From contig NZ_JHEI01000201.1 in assembly GCF_001273835.1 (NCBI RefSeq), positions 1-64,000 of the forward strand: DNA of 64,000 nucleotides, written 5' to 3'. Positions 25,239 to 34,172 of this stretch are shown here, one piece after another. Positions within the stretch are counted from its first letter, which is position 1. Every line of letters begins with the position of its first letter. Under the pieces are notes generated by a model. It did no database searches and was not told the origin of the DNA. It saw only the letters and a list, made by a program, of their open reading frames with translations. Source of the stretch: Leucobacter celer subsp. astrifaciens (GTDB lineage: Bacteria; Actinomycetota; Actinomycetes; Actinomycetales; Microbacteriaceae). The position numbers were made by a program, and so were the translations under genes.

Positions 25239-25877
25239 ATGGGCGAACAGCTGAGCGCGGACGAGACCGCCAAGCGGGCGGTGCGTGCCGCGGTGCGGGC
25301 CAGACGGCGCAGCATGAGCGACGAGGATCGCGCCTCCGCACGATCGGAGCTCACGCGGCGGCTCGTCGAACTCGTCGAGCGCGCCGGGGCGCGGAGCGTG
25401 ACCTGCTTCGCCTCTCTCCCCGACGAGCCCGACACCGGCGGTTTCCTCGAGTGGGCCTCGGCCCATGATGTCGCGGTGCTGCTCCCGGTGACGAGGCCGA
25501 ACGGTGCCATGAACTGGGTGCTCTCCGGCGAGGGCTTCGTCGCGGGTCCGCTGGGCATCCCGGAGCCCGTCGGCCCCCCGGTGCACCCGACCGCACTCGC
25601 GGGTGTCGACCTCATGCTGATCCCCGCGTGCGCGGTGGACCGCAGCGGGGTGCGGCTGGGCTGGGGCGGCGGATACTTCGACCGTTTCCTCGGAGGGCTC
25701 GTGCCGCGCCCTCCCGTCTACGCCGTGGTGTTCGAGGAGGACCTGGTACCCGAGCTCCCCCGCGAGGCCCACGACGTGCCGGTCGTCGGTGTCGTCACCC
25801 CGGGAGGCACGCGGCGCCTCGGCGGTTCAGGAGACCCGTGCCCGCACGAGGGGACCCACGGCGGGCACGGACTCTGA
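25239..25877 (+). CDS. 5-formyltetrahydrofolate cyclo-ligase
   Basis: This 212-residue enzyme converts 5-formyl-THF to 5,10-methenyl-THF using ATP. The catalytic glycine-rich motif GWGGGYFDRFL is at about residues 142-152. The N-terminal basic stretch RAAVRARRRSMSDEDR and PACAVDRSGVRLGWGG match the family. I chose the ATG at 25239; an ATG at 25227 would add four residues. The 179 bases that follow, up to fmdB, hold no gene. Confidence 0.9.
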   Translation: MGEQLSADETAKRAVRAAVRARRRSMSDEDRASARSELTRRLVELVERAGARSVTCFASLPDEPDTGGFLEWASAHDVAVLLPVTRPNGAMNWVLSGEGFVAGPLGIPEPVGPPVHPTALAGVDLMLIPACAVDRSGVRLGWGGGYFDRFLGGLVPRPPVYAVVFEEDLVPELPREAHDVPVVGVVTPGGTRRLGGSGDPCPHEGTHGGHGL

Positions 25878-26042
25878 GGGACGTGAGGGCTTGCACTCGA
25901 GACAGGGGAAGTCTCTATCACCACGCGGGGAACGTCATGTCGTGAAGCCCTCACACCATATGAGAGCGAGGAAGCGGCAAAAGGTGTCGCGCGGACGGAG
26001 ATGATTTTTCACGGTCGCCGCACCTGCGGCGCGAACAGCGGC

Positions 26043-26057
26043 TAAAATAGGCTCTCG
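26043..26057 (+). promoter_or_regulatory. -10 box giving a leaderless fmdB transcript
   Basis: TAAAAT (26043-26048) lies eight bases before the GTG start codon at 26057, so transcription would begin at or next to the start codon. No ribosome site precedes the GTG. Confidence 0.55.
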
Positions 26058-26359
26058 TGCCTACCTACGCTTATCGCTGCGCCGACTGCGGCCACGCATT
26101 CGACGTCTACCAGTCGTTCTCCGATGAGACCCTGAAGGTCTGCCCGGAGTGCACCGGCAAGCTGCGCAAGGTCTTCGGCTCGCTCGGCGTCACCTTCAAC
26201 GGCTCCGGCTTCTACCGCACCGACTCGCGCTCGGGCGCATCGAGCAGCTCCGGCGACTCGGGATCGAGCAGCTCCGGCGGCTCGGGATCGAGCGCCTCGA
26301 GCGCGGGATCGAGCGGATCGAAATCGGGATCGAGCAGCTCGGGATCCTCCGCGGCGTAG
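26057..26359 (+). CDS. FmdB-family zinc ribbon protein
   Basis: This 100-residue protein has two CxxC pairs forming a zinc ribbon (YRCADCGHAF and VCPECTGKLRKVF) in the first 45 residues. A Ser/Gly low-complexity tail with repeating SSGSS units fills the C-terminal half. The function of bacterial FmdB-type ribbons is not well defined. It starts at a GTG with no ribosome site and a -10 box directly upstream. Confidence 0.88.
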   Translation: MPTYAYRCADCGHAFDVYQSFSDETLKVCPECTGKLRKVFGSLGVTFNGSGFYRTDSRSGASSSSGDSGSSSSGGSGSSASSAGSSGSKSGSSSSGSSAA

Positions 26360-26379
26360 CCCGTTACGGGTTCGATCCG

Positions 26380-26571
26380 CTACCCCCAGTGGGGCGGGCG
26401 GTCCGCCCGCAAGCGGGCATCGTTCTCGGTCTCGGCACGCTCCTCGGCCGGCGGATCATAGGGCTCGGGATCACTGCCCTCCGGCGCCGGCAGGCTCGCC
26501 CGGCGCGGACGCCGCGTCGCGCGTTCAGACCGCTCGCGGCCCTGATCCCGAGCCGCCTGGTCTTCACCCAT
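26380..26571 (-). CDS. small charged hypothetical protein coupled to the helicase
   Basis: This 63-residue frame (MGEDQAARDQGRERSERATR to the end, RADRPPHWG) is rich in Arg, Glu and Pro and probably disordered. Its ATG overlaps the stop codon of the large helicase gene by one base (TGATG), a typical translational-coupling junction. No known family. The overlap and strand support it as a real gene, though a chance frame cannot be excluded. Confidence 0.5.
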   Translation of the reverse strand: MGEDQAARDQGRERSERATRRPRRASLPAPEGSDPEPYDPPAEERAETENDARLRADRPPHWG

Positions 26572-29500
26572 CACTGCTCGGCGGCGTTCCCCGCATCGTC
26601 CGCTTCCGAGTCGTAGCCGACGATGCGCGCGATGCGGTGAGCCACCTCGTCCGGGTCGGTGAAGAGGTCGAAGCTCTGCACCCGGTGGTAGTGCCAGCCG
26701 AGGCGACGCAGCACGGCGGGCCGCAGTCGCAGCGTGTCGCGCAGGCTGTCGCCGCGATCGCCACCGGATCCGAGATCGAGATCGATCGCGATGGCGCGCT
26801 CCCCCAGCGACGCGGCGAGCGGGATCGCCCCCCGATAGTCGATGGCCACGGTGAGCCCCAGCGCCTCCAGCCGGTCGGCGAGCTCACCTAGCATGGGGTC
26901 GCGCTCGGCCGGCAGCGACGGCGGCTCGGGGGCGGGGTGCTCGAAGGCGAGCAGCTCGGCCAGCTCGACCACGCCGTGCTTGATCCGCGCCGTGTCGAGA
27001 TCCTCCGGTTTGAAGCAGCTGACGATGGTCATGGCCCGGCGCGCGCGGGTCATCGCGACCGCGAGCAGCCGCTCCCCGCCCGGGCGTCCGAGGCCGCCGA
27101 AGTTCGACAGCACCCGACCGTGCGGCGTGCGACCGTAGCCGATCGAGAAGATCACGCGGTCGCGGCTCTGGGCCGTGGCCTGCTCGAGCGTGAGCACCGC
27201 GAACGGCTCCGCTCGCTCGCCCAGCAGGAACTCGCGGTACTGCGGGAACTTGGAGAACGCCTGCAGCACCGCCTGGTAGACCCGCACCGCGTGCCGCTCG
27301 CTCGCGGTGATCACCATGAGCGATTCGCCGGCCCGCTCGCTCGCATGCTCGAGCACCAGCTGCACGACGCGATCCACCTCCGCGTCCGTGCTCTCCACGG
27401 CTCCCGTGTGCTGATCCGGCAGCCCCTGGCCGCCGCGCACGAACTCGTAGGTGAGGCTCGAGTGGCCCAGGAAGCTCCCGGCCCAGGGAAGCGACTGGAT
27501 CGCCCCATCGTAGAAGCGCGAGTTGACGAGGTTGGTGAGGTCCTCGCCGCCCGCGCGATAGCTGCGCGTCAGCGTGAGCGTCGGCAGTACCTGCCCCAGC
27601 TGAGCGAACGCGGAGCTGGCGTGCAGCGCCTCGGTATCCTCCTCGTCCGCGTCGACGGGCTCCCCCACGGAGATCTCGAAGCGCGACGGGGTCTGCGTCA
27701 TGGTGTCTCCGAAGGCCACCACCTGCTCCGCGCGACGGATCGCGCCGAGATTCTCGACGAGCGTCGTCGCGCCGGCGTCCACGAGCAGCACCGTGTCGAA
27801 CGGCATCGTGTCGGGCAGCTGCGCCACCTCGTAGGGCGACATGGTCCACACCGGGGCGAGCACGCCCAGCAGGTTCGGCGCGCGCTGCACGAGCGCCGCG
27901 GCCGAGACGTACCCGCTGCGCAGCGCCTCGCGCATCGCGAGCGCCTCCTGCTTGTGGTCGAGCACGGCCACCCGCCAGGCATCGGCGAGCGAACCAGCGA
28001 GCACCGACCCGTTGGCGCCCGAGTGCGCGTCGTCGACCAGCCGGAAGTCGGCCTCGAGACGCTCGATCACACTCGTGTTGGCACTGAGGAGCGCCGGGTT
28101 GGTCTGCAGCATGCGCTCGAGGGCCGACTGCCACCAGGCCAGCTCGAGTTCGGCCGCGACGTCCCCCGAGGGTACGTGACGGGCCGAGAGGTCGTCGAGC
28201 AGCGGCTCGAGGTGCGCGGCGCGCAGCCGCTCCACGATGGTGGTGCGCTCCTGGATGTTCTGCAGCACCTCGGACTCGCGCGCGAGGTCGGAGATGCGGC
28301 TCGCGAGGCGCCCCAACGAGAGGTTCTTGAGCCGATCGGCGTCGGCGTGCGTGCCGAGCACACGATCGAGCTTGTCGAGGTCCTGGTAGGCGGACTGGAA
28401 GGCCACGACCACGTCGGCGATGCCCAGCGGCACCTCGGGCCGAGCCCCGACCACGGTCGTGTACCGCTGCCAGAGCACACGCTGCTGCTGGATCTGCACG
28501 AGCCGGGAGTACATGTCCGTGATGTGCACACCGGGCCGCACGTACTCGCGGGCGAGCTTGCGCAGCCGGCGCTTGTTGGCCGACGACATCTCGTCTCCGC
28601 CGCGCGGGGCGTGCGCCGCGATCACCTCGGTGAGCGAGCGGTCGTAGACCTCGGGCGTGAAGCGGTCGAGCGTGTCGCGGATGCCCATGAGCAGCCGGAG
28701 GTAGACTCCCAGCTCGGCGACCGTCTCGTAGGGGCGCATCGAGGTCTGGCTGACGACCTCGTTGGCCATCGAGACCAGCCGCGGCAACTGAGACTCCGCG
28801 AGGTCCACCGCCAGGGCGTAGGCCGAACGCGCCTCCTCGGTCGTGCCGAAATTCACGCCGTACCAGGGCGAGTCCCCCGGCCCGTACTGGAACTGGCCGA
28901 GCCGGGCCACCTCGGTGAGCGCCTCGGCCACCGAGGAGCGGTCGAGCGTGAGCTGGCCGAGCGCCTGATCGTCGAGCCGCACCGTGGTGCTCGGCGGCCG
29001 CTCGCTCAGGGCGAGCATCGTGAGCTTGCGCAGCGCGTCGAGCGGCGAGACGCCGAAGCGGCGATCCTGCTCCGAGAGCGCCCGCTGATAGTCGAGCAGC
29101 GCGCCGCGCAGGCGGGTGAGCGCCTCGTCGACGTCGCGCAGCTGCTCGGGCCGCGAGTTCTCGTTCCGGCTGATGGCCTCCACGAGGTTGCGGCGCAGGC
29201 GGCGCGGGCTCACCGAGAGCCCGGCGAGGCCGGCGCGGGTGAGGCGGTGCGTGATGCCGTCGAGTGTCGCGCGGCGCGGCGACACCACGAGCACCCGTTT
29301 GCCGGCGCGCACCAGGTTGCCGATGGCGTTGACCACCGTCTGCGTACCGCCGGTGCCCGGCAGGTTATGCACCACGAGCGAGTGGCCGGCGTCGATCTGC
29401 GCGAGCACGTCGTCCTGCTCGGCATCGGCGTCGTAGAGGCAGCGATCGGTGTCGGGCGAGCGCTCGTCGGGCGGCGTCGGATTGACCGGCAGGTACGCTT

Positions 29501-30377
29501 CGGCGAGCCGGCGCTTGGCGGGTTCGCTGCCGCAGACGGCGGCGAGGATCGGCACGTCCAGATCCTTGGCGTCGGCAGCCATGCGCTGGGACACGTTGTG
29601 GAACGAGGACACCACGAGCCTCGGCTGCACCACGAACTCGGGCACGCCGGCGACCATCTGCCGCAGCCGGTCGATCACGGGCTGCGGTTTGAACACGCCC
29701 TCCGACTGCGAGAGCTCGATGAGCGCACGCGCGTCGAGCGTGATCCCGAACTGCTCGCGCAGCACCCGGATCAGCTCGGAGTTGACCACGGGGAACTGCT
29801 TGAGCTTGAGCTCGAAATCGCGCCCGTAGCGCCGGATGGCGAGCGGCCGCAGCAGCACGGGAGCGCAGAAGTCCTCGCCCTCGAAGCTCCACTTGGCGAT
29901 GCCGACGCCGAGGTTGACCGTTTCGAGGCCGCGCACGGTGCGCATCTCGATGGCCTTGTCGGTGACGCGGCCGGCGGCGGCGCGCGCGTGGCGCAGCGCG
30001 AGATCGTCCCGGATCAGGGCCGAGAGCAGGATCTTGTTGCCGGTGATGAACTGCGGCAGGCCGCCCGGGTGCGTCGTGGAGAGTTCGATGCGGTTGGCGG
30101 GACGGTCGTCGAAGTGGAGCAGCGGGTTGCGCCCGCCGATGCGCGCGAGCTCGCGCCGCCAGTCGGCGTGCTCGTCGGCGTAGGCGTCGACCAGCGAGAC
30201 GGGGCCGGTCAACTGAGCGGAGAGGTCGGGTTCGGCTTCAGCGGGCTTCGGCGCCGGATCGGGCGCGGTTGCGAGCGCGCCGTCGTTCCGAGGCCGGGCC
30301 GCCTCGGCGACCGCCTCCTCAACACCGTTCTCGCCGCGGTCCTTCTCAGGCCGCCGTCGCCGATCAACACTCCACAC
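26571..30377 (-). CDS. SF1 helicase-like protein with C-terminal MTES_1575-type nuclease domain
   Basis: This 1268-residue protein has an acidic N-terminal region, then a DUF4011-like segment (WRRELARIGGRNPLLHFDDR). The P-loop is at about residues 340-350, but it reads NLPGTGGTQTVVNA: the invariant GKT/GKS lysine is replaced. The Walker B-like strand is LLVDAGA, without the usual DE pair. Later SF1 motifs remain (GDTMTQ; LTRSYRAGGEDLTNLVNSRF; IGYGRTPHGRVLSNFGG; AVAMTRARRAMTIVS). The C-terminus (about 1170-1255) resembles the Vsr-like MTES_1575 nuclease: LRDTLRLRPAVLRRLGW, RVQSFDLFTDPDE. ATP-dependent activity is doubtful. It starts at GTG 30377. Confidence 0.8.
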   Translation of the reverse strand: MWSVDRRRRPEKDRGENGVEEAVAEAARPRNDGALATAPDPAPKPAEAEPDLSAQLTGPVSLVDAYADEHADWRRELARIGGRNPLLHFDDRPANRIELSTTHPGGLPQFITGNKILLSALIRDDLALRHARAAAGRVTDKAIEMRTVRGLETVNLGVGIAKWSFEGEDFCAPVLLRPLAIRRYGRDFELKLKQFPVVNSELIRVLREQFGITLDARALIELSQSEGVFKPQPVIDRLRQMVAGVPEFVVQPRLVVSSFHNVSQRMAADAKDLDVPILAAVCGSEPAKRRLAEAYLPVNPTPPDERSPDTDRCLYDADAEQDDVLAQIDAGHSLVVHNLPGTGGTQTVVNAIGNLVRAGKRVLVVSPRRATLDGITHRLTRAGLAGLSVSPRRLRRNLVEAISRNENSRPEQLRDVDEALTRLRGALLDYQRALSEQDRRFGVSPLDALRKLTMLALSERPPSTTVRLDDQALGQLTLDRSSVAEALTEVARLGQFQYGPGDSPWYGVNFGTTEEARSAYALAVDLAESQLPRLVSMANEVVSQTSMRPYETVAELGVYLRLLMGIRDTLDRFTPEVYDRSLTEVIAAHAPRGGDEMSSANKRRLRKLAREYVRPGVHITDMYSRLVQIQQQRVLWQRYTTVVGARPEVPLGIADVVVAFQSAYQDLDKLDRVLGTHADADRLKNLSLGRLASRISDLARESEVLQNIQERTTIVERLRAAHLEPLLDDLSARHVPSGDVAAELELAWWQSALERMLQTNPALLSANTSVIERLEADFRLVDDAHSGANGSVLAGSLADAWRVAVLDHKQEALAMREALRSGYVSAAALVQRAPNLLGVLAPVWTMSPYEVAQLPDTMPFDTVLLVDAGATTLVENLGAIRRAEQVVAFGDTMTQTPSRFEISVGEPVDADEEDTEALHASSAFAQLGQVLPTLTLTRSYRAGGEDLTNLVNSRFYDGAIQSLPWAGSFLGHSSLTYEFVRGGQGLPDQHTGAVESTDAEVDRVVQLVLEHASERAGESLMVITASERHAVRVYQAVLQAFSKFPQYREFLLGERAEPFAVLTLEQATAQSRDRVIFSIGYGRTPHGRVLSNFGGLGRPGGERLLAVAMTRARRAMTIVSCFKPEDLDTARIKHGVVELAELLAFEHPAPEPPSLPAERDPMLGELADRLEALGLTVAIDYRGAIPLAASLGERAIAIDLDLGSGGDRGDSLRDTLRLRPAVLRRLGWHYHRVQSFDLFTDPDEVAHRIARIVGYDSEADDAGNAAEQ

Positions 30378-30443
30378 ACCGCCACCCTAAGCGGTGGCGC
30401 GGGGAATCGCCGGAATCCGCGCGGTGTTTCGCAGCGGCGCCTC

Positions 30444-30465
30444 CCCCTTCGACAAGCTCAAGGGG
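30444..30465. repeat. CCCCTTCGACAAGCTCAAGGGG-type palindromic repeat
   Basis: This imperfect dyad lies just downstream of the uracil permease stop region and before the helicase start. The core cttcgacaagctcaaggg resembles the small dispersed repeats common in this family. A variant appears inside the kinase gene near 51225. Confidence 0.5.
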
Positions 30466-30467
30466 CG

Positions 30468-31880
30468 CTACTTCGATTCGGGGACCGGCGCGGCGTCGGT
30501 GGCACCCGTGACCACCGGGTCGGCGACCTGCACCTCGCCACCGCCGCGCGCCTTCGCCAGCCCGTTCATGAGGTGGTAGACGCCGATCGCGGCGATCGTG
30601 CCGAGCGCGATGCCGTTGAACACGACGGGCTGCCCCTCCGACCCGATCTGCAGCCCGAAGTCCGCGATGCCGACGATCAGAGGGATCGCGGCCGAGAACT
30701 GGTTGATGGGCTTCGAGAAGTCGACCTTGTTGTCGATCCAGATCTTCACGCCGATGAGGCCGATGAGGCCGTACAGCGCAACGGTGACACCGCCGAGCAC
30801 TCCGGCGGGCACGGAGAAGATCAGGGCGCCCACCTTCGGCGAGAAGCCGAGCAGCATCGCGAAGGCGCCCGCCACCCAGTAGGCGGCGGTGGAGTAGACG
30901 CGAGTCGCCGCCATCACGCCGATGTTCTCGCCGTAGGTGGTGGTGGCCGATCCGCCGCCGAAACCGGCGAGCACGGTCGCAACGCCGTCGGCGAGCAGGG
31001 CGCGCCCCGTCACAGGGTCGAGATCCCGCTTGATCATCAGGCCGACGCTCTTCACGTGGCCGACGTTCTCAGCGACGAGCACGAGCACCACCGGCAGGAA
31101 GGAGGGCAGCAGGCCCCACAGCGCCGGATCGGAGATCGGGTTGCCCGGAGCGTGGAAGTCGGGCAGGCCGATCCAGGCGGCGGATTCGACGCCCGAGAAG
31201 TCGACGATCCCCATCAGCGCTGCCGCGATGTAGCCGACGACCATGCCGAGCACGATCGAGAGACGGCCGATGATGCCGCGGAACAGCACCGTGATGAGCA
31301 GGATCGAGACGATCGTGATGAACGCCGCGGTCGAGTGCAAGCCCTGGTTCACCTCGGGGTTCGCGGCCGGATTGCCGAGCCAGTTGTTCTTCACCGCCGG
31401 CGCGAGGTTGAAGCCGATCAGGGCGACCACGCCGCCCATCACGACGGGCGGCATGAGGGCGTTGATCCACCCCGTCCCCCACTTGGCGACGATGATGCCG
31501 ACGATCGCCATGAGCACACCCATGGCGAGGATGCCGAAGGAGGCGCGGGCGAGCCCCTCGGGGGTCGCCACCTCGCCCGGTCCGACGCCGGTCGCCACCC
31601 AGATCGGCGCGAGGAAGGCGAAAGAGGAGCCGAGGTAGCTGGGCAGGCGGTTGCCGGTGAGCAGCAGGAAGAGCAGCGTGCCGAGGCCCGAGAAGAACAG
31701 CGTGGCGGTGGGAGGGAAGCCGGTCAGCAGCGGCACGAGGAAGGTCGCGCCGAACATGGCGACCACGTGCTGCGCGCCGAAGCCGATGGTGCGCGGCCAG
31801 GTCATGCGCTCCTCGGGGAGCACGATCGCTTCGGACGAGACGTGCTTGCCGTCTCCGTGCAGCTTCCAGGGCAGCGCCAT
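30468..31880 (-). CDS. uraA: uracil/xanthine permease (NCS2)
   Basis: This 470-residue membrane protein of the NCS2 family imports uracil or purines with protons. It shows QHVVAMFGATFLVPLLTG near the N-terminus and about fourteen hydrophobic segments. The family motif region GDGVATVLAGFGGGSATTTYGENIGVMAAT covers the substrate-site glutamate. The sequence favours a uracil transporter of the UraA/PyrP type. AAGGAG precedes the ATG. It stands alone, and its 180-base upstream spacer carries a tcgac-rich repeat (32004-32043). Confidence 0.9.
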   Translation of the reverse strand: MALPWKLHGDGKHVSSEAIVLPEERMTWPRTIGFGAQHVVAMFGATFLVPLLTGFPPTATLFFSGLGTLLFLLLTGNRLPSYLGSSFAFLAPIWVATGVGPGEVATPEGLARASFGILAMGVLMAIVGIIVAKWGTGWINALMPPVVMGGVVALIGFNLAPAVKNNWLGNPAANPEVNQGLHSTAAFITIVSILLITVLFRGIIGRLSIVLGMVVGYIAAALMGIVDFSGVESAAWIGLPDFHAPGNPISDPALWGLLPSFLPVVLVLVAENVGHVKSVGLMIKRDLDPVTGRALLADGVATVLAGFGGGSATTTYGENIGVMAATRVYSTAAYWVAGAFAMLLGFSPKVGALIFSVPAGVLGGVTVALYGLIGLIGVKIWIDNKVDFSKPINQFSAAIPLIVGIADFGLQIGSEGQPVVFNGIALGTIAAIGVYHLMNGLAKARGGGEVQVADPVVTGATDAAPVPESK

Positions 31881-32003
31881 CGGGGCTCCTTCGAGGATCG
31901 GGATCGGCGCGGTCGCGCCAAGGATCTATCTTATGGGCATCGCGCGCGATTCCGGGGTTCAGCCGCCGATTGAGCGCCGTCGGAATCCAGGCTCCTCGGC
32001 TTC

Positions 32004-32048
32004 GAGGTTTCGACTCGCCTGCGGCTTGCTCGACCAGCGAGCGGGCGG
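32004..32048. repeat. TTTCGACTCG...CTCGACCAGCGAGC dispersed repeat
   Basis: tttcgactcgcctgcggctt followed by gctcgaccagcgagcgggc is an intergenic repeat of a kind seen again at 39757-39850. Neither copy encodes anything. Confidence 0.45.
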
Positions 32049-32060
32049 CGGGCGGGGCCC

Positions 32061-32420
32061 CTACTCCGCCGAGATGTAGACCTTGCGGATGTGGTCCTCC
32101 ACCGTCCAGCGCGTGCGGGTCCCGGCGAGCAGGCGCATCACGTCTCCGGGCCCCACCTCGACCGCACGATCCTCGTCGAGCAGCTCGACGATCGCGCTGC
32201 CCGAGAGCACCACGAACAGCTCGTCGACCTCGGTGTCGGTGACCACGCCCCCGCGCAGCTCCCAGATGCCGGCCTCGGCGCCGCCGATGGCGCCCAACTC
32301 GGCGATGCCCTGCCGGGGTGCGCCCGAGACGACGTCCTCGGCGGGCACGTCGTCGAGCTCGACGCCCACCCGGGCGCCGCTCACCATCAGGTTCATGTCG
32401 TTCGGCAGCAGTTCGCTCAT
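32061..32420 (-). CDS. cupin-domain protein
   Basis: This 119-residue single cupin has IWELRGGVVTDTEVDELFVVLSG (residues about 53-75), matching the first cupin motif in modified form, and VGPGDVMRLLAGTRTRW, matching the second. It overlaps the upstream oxidase gene by four bases (ATGA), so the two are translationally coupled. Such cupins often accompany FAD-dependent amine oxidases in polyamine or ethanolamine-type catabolism. Its exact role is unknown. Confidence 0.82.
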   Translation of the reverse strand: MSELLPNDMNLMVSGARVGVELDDVPAEDVVSGAPRQGIAELGAIGGAEAGIWELRGGVVTDTEVDELFVVLSGSAIVELLDEDRAVEVGPGDVMRLLAGTRTRWTVEDHIRKVYISAE

Positions 32421-33838
32421 GAGTCGAACCCCAGTCCCAGCGCGTCGAGCGTCTTGAGCAGCACGTTGCGCTTGCCGCCGTTGTGATCGGCCCGGTCGAG
32501 CGACCAGCGGGTCAGGTTAATGCCGATCGAAGCGGCGGGCTCGGGCGGGAACGGCAGCGGCACCTGCTTGACCATCTCGAGCTCGGTGCGCTCGGTGACG
32601 CGGCCCTCGAAGCGGTCCACCAGCACGTCGGCGGCGAAGTGCGTCGCCCCGACGCCCAGCCCGGTGAAGCCCGCGACGTACTGCACGCGGCCTCCGTGCG
32701 CCTGTCCGAAGAACGCGCAGAAGCGGGTCGAAGTATCGATCACGCCCGCCCAGCGGTGGGTGAACTTCACGCCGGCGAGCTGCGGGAAGGTGGTGAAGAA
32801 GTGGCTGGCGAGCTTGCGGTGGCTCTCCATGCGGTCCTCGTACTCGTGCTTGATGCGCCCGCCCGCGAAGTAGACGGCGTCGTAGCCGCCCCAGAGGATG
32901 CGGTTGTCCTTGGTGAGGCGGGAGTAGTGGAACTGGTTGGCCATATCGGCGAGCCCCTCGCGTCCCTCCCAGCCGATCGAGGCCAGCTGCTCGTCGCTGA
33001 GCGGCTCAGTCATGAGCACGTAGTCGTAGACGGGGACCGTGTGGAAGCGGTAGCGCTTGAGCAGCGACGGGAAGACGTTGGTGCAGAGGGCGACGCGCTC
33101 TGCGGTGACGGTGCCGTGCGCGGTGGCAAGCTGGATCGGATCCTCGGCAGAGCCGTCGAGGCGCTCGACCGGGGTCTGCTCGTGGATCTCGACGCCGATC
33201 GACGCCGCGTGGCGGGCGAGCTCGGCCGCGAGCTTGGCGGGGTGCAGATTGGCGTTCTCGCGCGGCGAGAACTCGCCCCCGAGGAAGGTGGGCGACTGGA
33301 TGCGCTGCTGCACCTGCTGCTGATCGAGGGTGACCACCTCGGGGTCGTCGCTCTCCCCCAGCCACTCCGCCTGGTAGGGCTCGTTCGCCACCGAGAGCTG
33401 ACCGGTGCGCTCGAAGTCGACGTCGAGCCCGTGCTCCTCGATGAAGCGCTCGATCGCGTCAAGGTTCTCGTACCCGAGGCGGCGCAGCGTGCCGGTCTCG
33501 TCGGGCCAGCGCGACTCGGCGTTCGGCTCGCCGTGGGTGATGCTGGCCTCGCAGAAGCCGCCGTTGCGGCCCGAAGCGGCCCAGCCGATGCGCACCGCCT
33601 CGAGCAGCACGACGCGACGCTCGGGGTGCTCGGTCTTCAGCTTGATCGCGGTCCAGAGTCCGGCGTATCCGCCGCCGACCACGGCGTCATCGACGCGCAC
33701 ATCGCCGTCGAGCGGCGGGTACTGCGCAGCATGATCGGCGACGTCATCAGCCCAGAAGACGCCGAGCTTGGTCTCTGCCAGCGAATCCTCGACGATCTTC
33801 GCGGCGGGGCGGTGAGTTTCAAAAATGGTGGGGTGCAT
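32417..33838 (-). CDS. FAD-dependent oxidoreductase (gamma-glutamylputrescine oxidase-like)
   Basis: This 473-residue DAO-fold flavoenzyme has a dinucleotide motif (AVVGGGYAGLWTAIKLK), the conserved ASGRNGGFCEASI loop that holds FAD, and the C-terminal FAD block GFTGLGVGATHFAADVL. Close relatives oxidise gamma-glutamyl-putrescine or other amines. I start at ATG 33838 because GAGGA lies seven bases upstream. It forms a two-gene operon with the cupin. Confidence 0.85.
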   Translation of the reverse strand: MHPTIFETHRPAAKIVEDSLAETKLGVFWADDVADHAAQYPPLDGDVRVDDAVVGGGYAGLWTAIKLKTEHPERRVVLLEAVRIGWAASGRNGGFCEASITHGEPNAESRWPDETGTLRRLGYENLDAIERFIEEHGLDVDFERTGQLSVANEPYQAEWLGESDDPEVVTLDQQQVQQRIQSPTFLGGEFSPRENANLHPAKLAAELARHAASIGVEIHEQTPVERLDGSAEDPIQLATAHGTVTAERVALCTNVFPSLLKRYRFHTVPVYDYVLMTEPLSDEQLASIGWEGREGLADMANQFHYSRLTKDNRILWGGYDAVYFAGGRIKHEYEDRMESHRKLASHFFTTFPQLAGVKFTHRWAGVIDTSTRFCAFFGQAHGGRVQYVAGFTGLGVGATHFAADVLVDRFEGRVTERTELEMVKQVPLPFPPEPAASIGINLTRWSLDRADHNGGKRNVLLKTLDALGLGFDS

Positions 33839-33889
33839 GGAGTCCTCGTCTTCGATATCCGTTATGATCCTCGCACATCGGCACCCGGA

Positions 33890-33918
33890 TGTAAACGCCA
33901 ATGTCAATGTCATTTACA
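33890..33918. promoter_or_regulatory. candidate operator TGTAAA-N17-TTTACA
   Basis: Inverted half-sites TGTAAA (33890-33895) and TTTACA (33913-33918) flank a direct repeat AATGTCAATGTCA, 52-80 bases upstream of the oxidase start. The position suits regulator binding. The regulator is not encoded next to it. Confidence 0.4.
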
Positions 33919-33943
33919 CCGAATCTGACGCCGCTGCGGGCGG

Positions 33944-34150
33944 CTACTCCGCCGGCGGCTTCATGATCGCGCCCGTGGCCAGGCCCAGCGCCAGCCCGGC
34001 CGGCAGCCACAGCCAGAACTGGGTGAGTGCGCCGAGCGCCACGCCCACGATCGCACCCATCACGATGCCGACGATGATCTGCTTGCGTCGCGCCTGCGGC
34101 GACGGCTGCTCGGGCTTGCCGTCTCCGCCCCGCTTCGATCCCTTGCTCAT
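33944..34150 (-). CDS. small membrane protein
   Basis: This 68-residue protein has a charged N-terminus (MSKGSKRGGDGKPEQPSPQA) followed by two hydrophobic helices (IIVGIVMGAIVGVALGAL and WLWLPAGLALGLATGAIM) forming a hairpin. GGGAGC precedes the ATG. No known function. It sits between the oxidase operon and a CYTH gene. Confidence 0.7.
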   Translation of the reverse strand: MSKGSKRGGDGKPEQPSPQARRKQIIVGIVMGAIVGVALGALTQFWLWLPAGLALGLATGAIMKPPAE

Positions 34151-34172
34151 GCTCCCAGCCTACGCGCCGCAC

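Noticed and set aside
26937..31973. A 1,678-codon open frame antisense to the helicase and uracil permease genes
   Set aside because: High-G+C DNA routinely leaves the complementary frame open. The translation is rich in Arg, His and Gly with no family motif, while the opposite strand carries clear domains.
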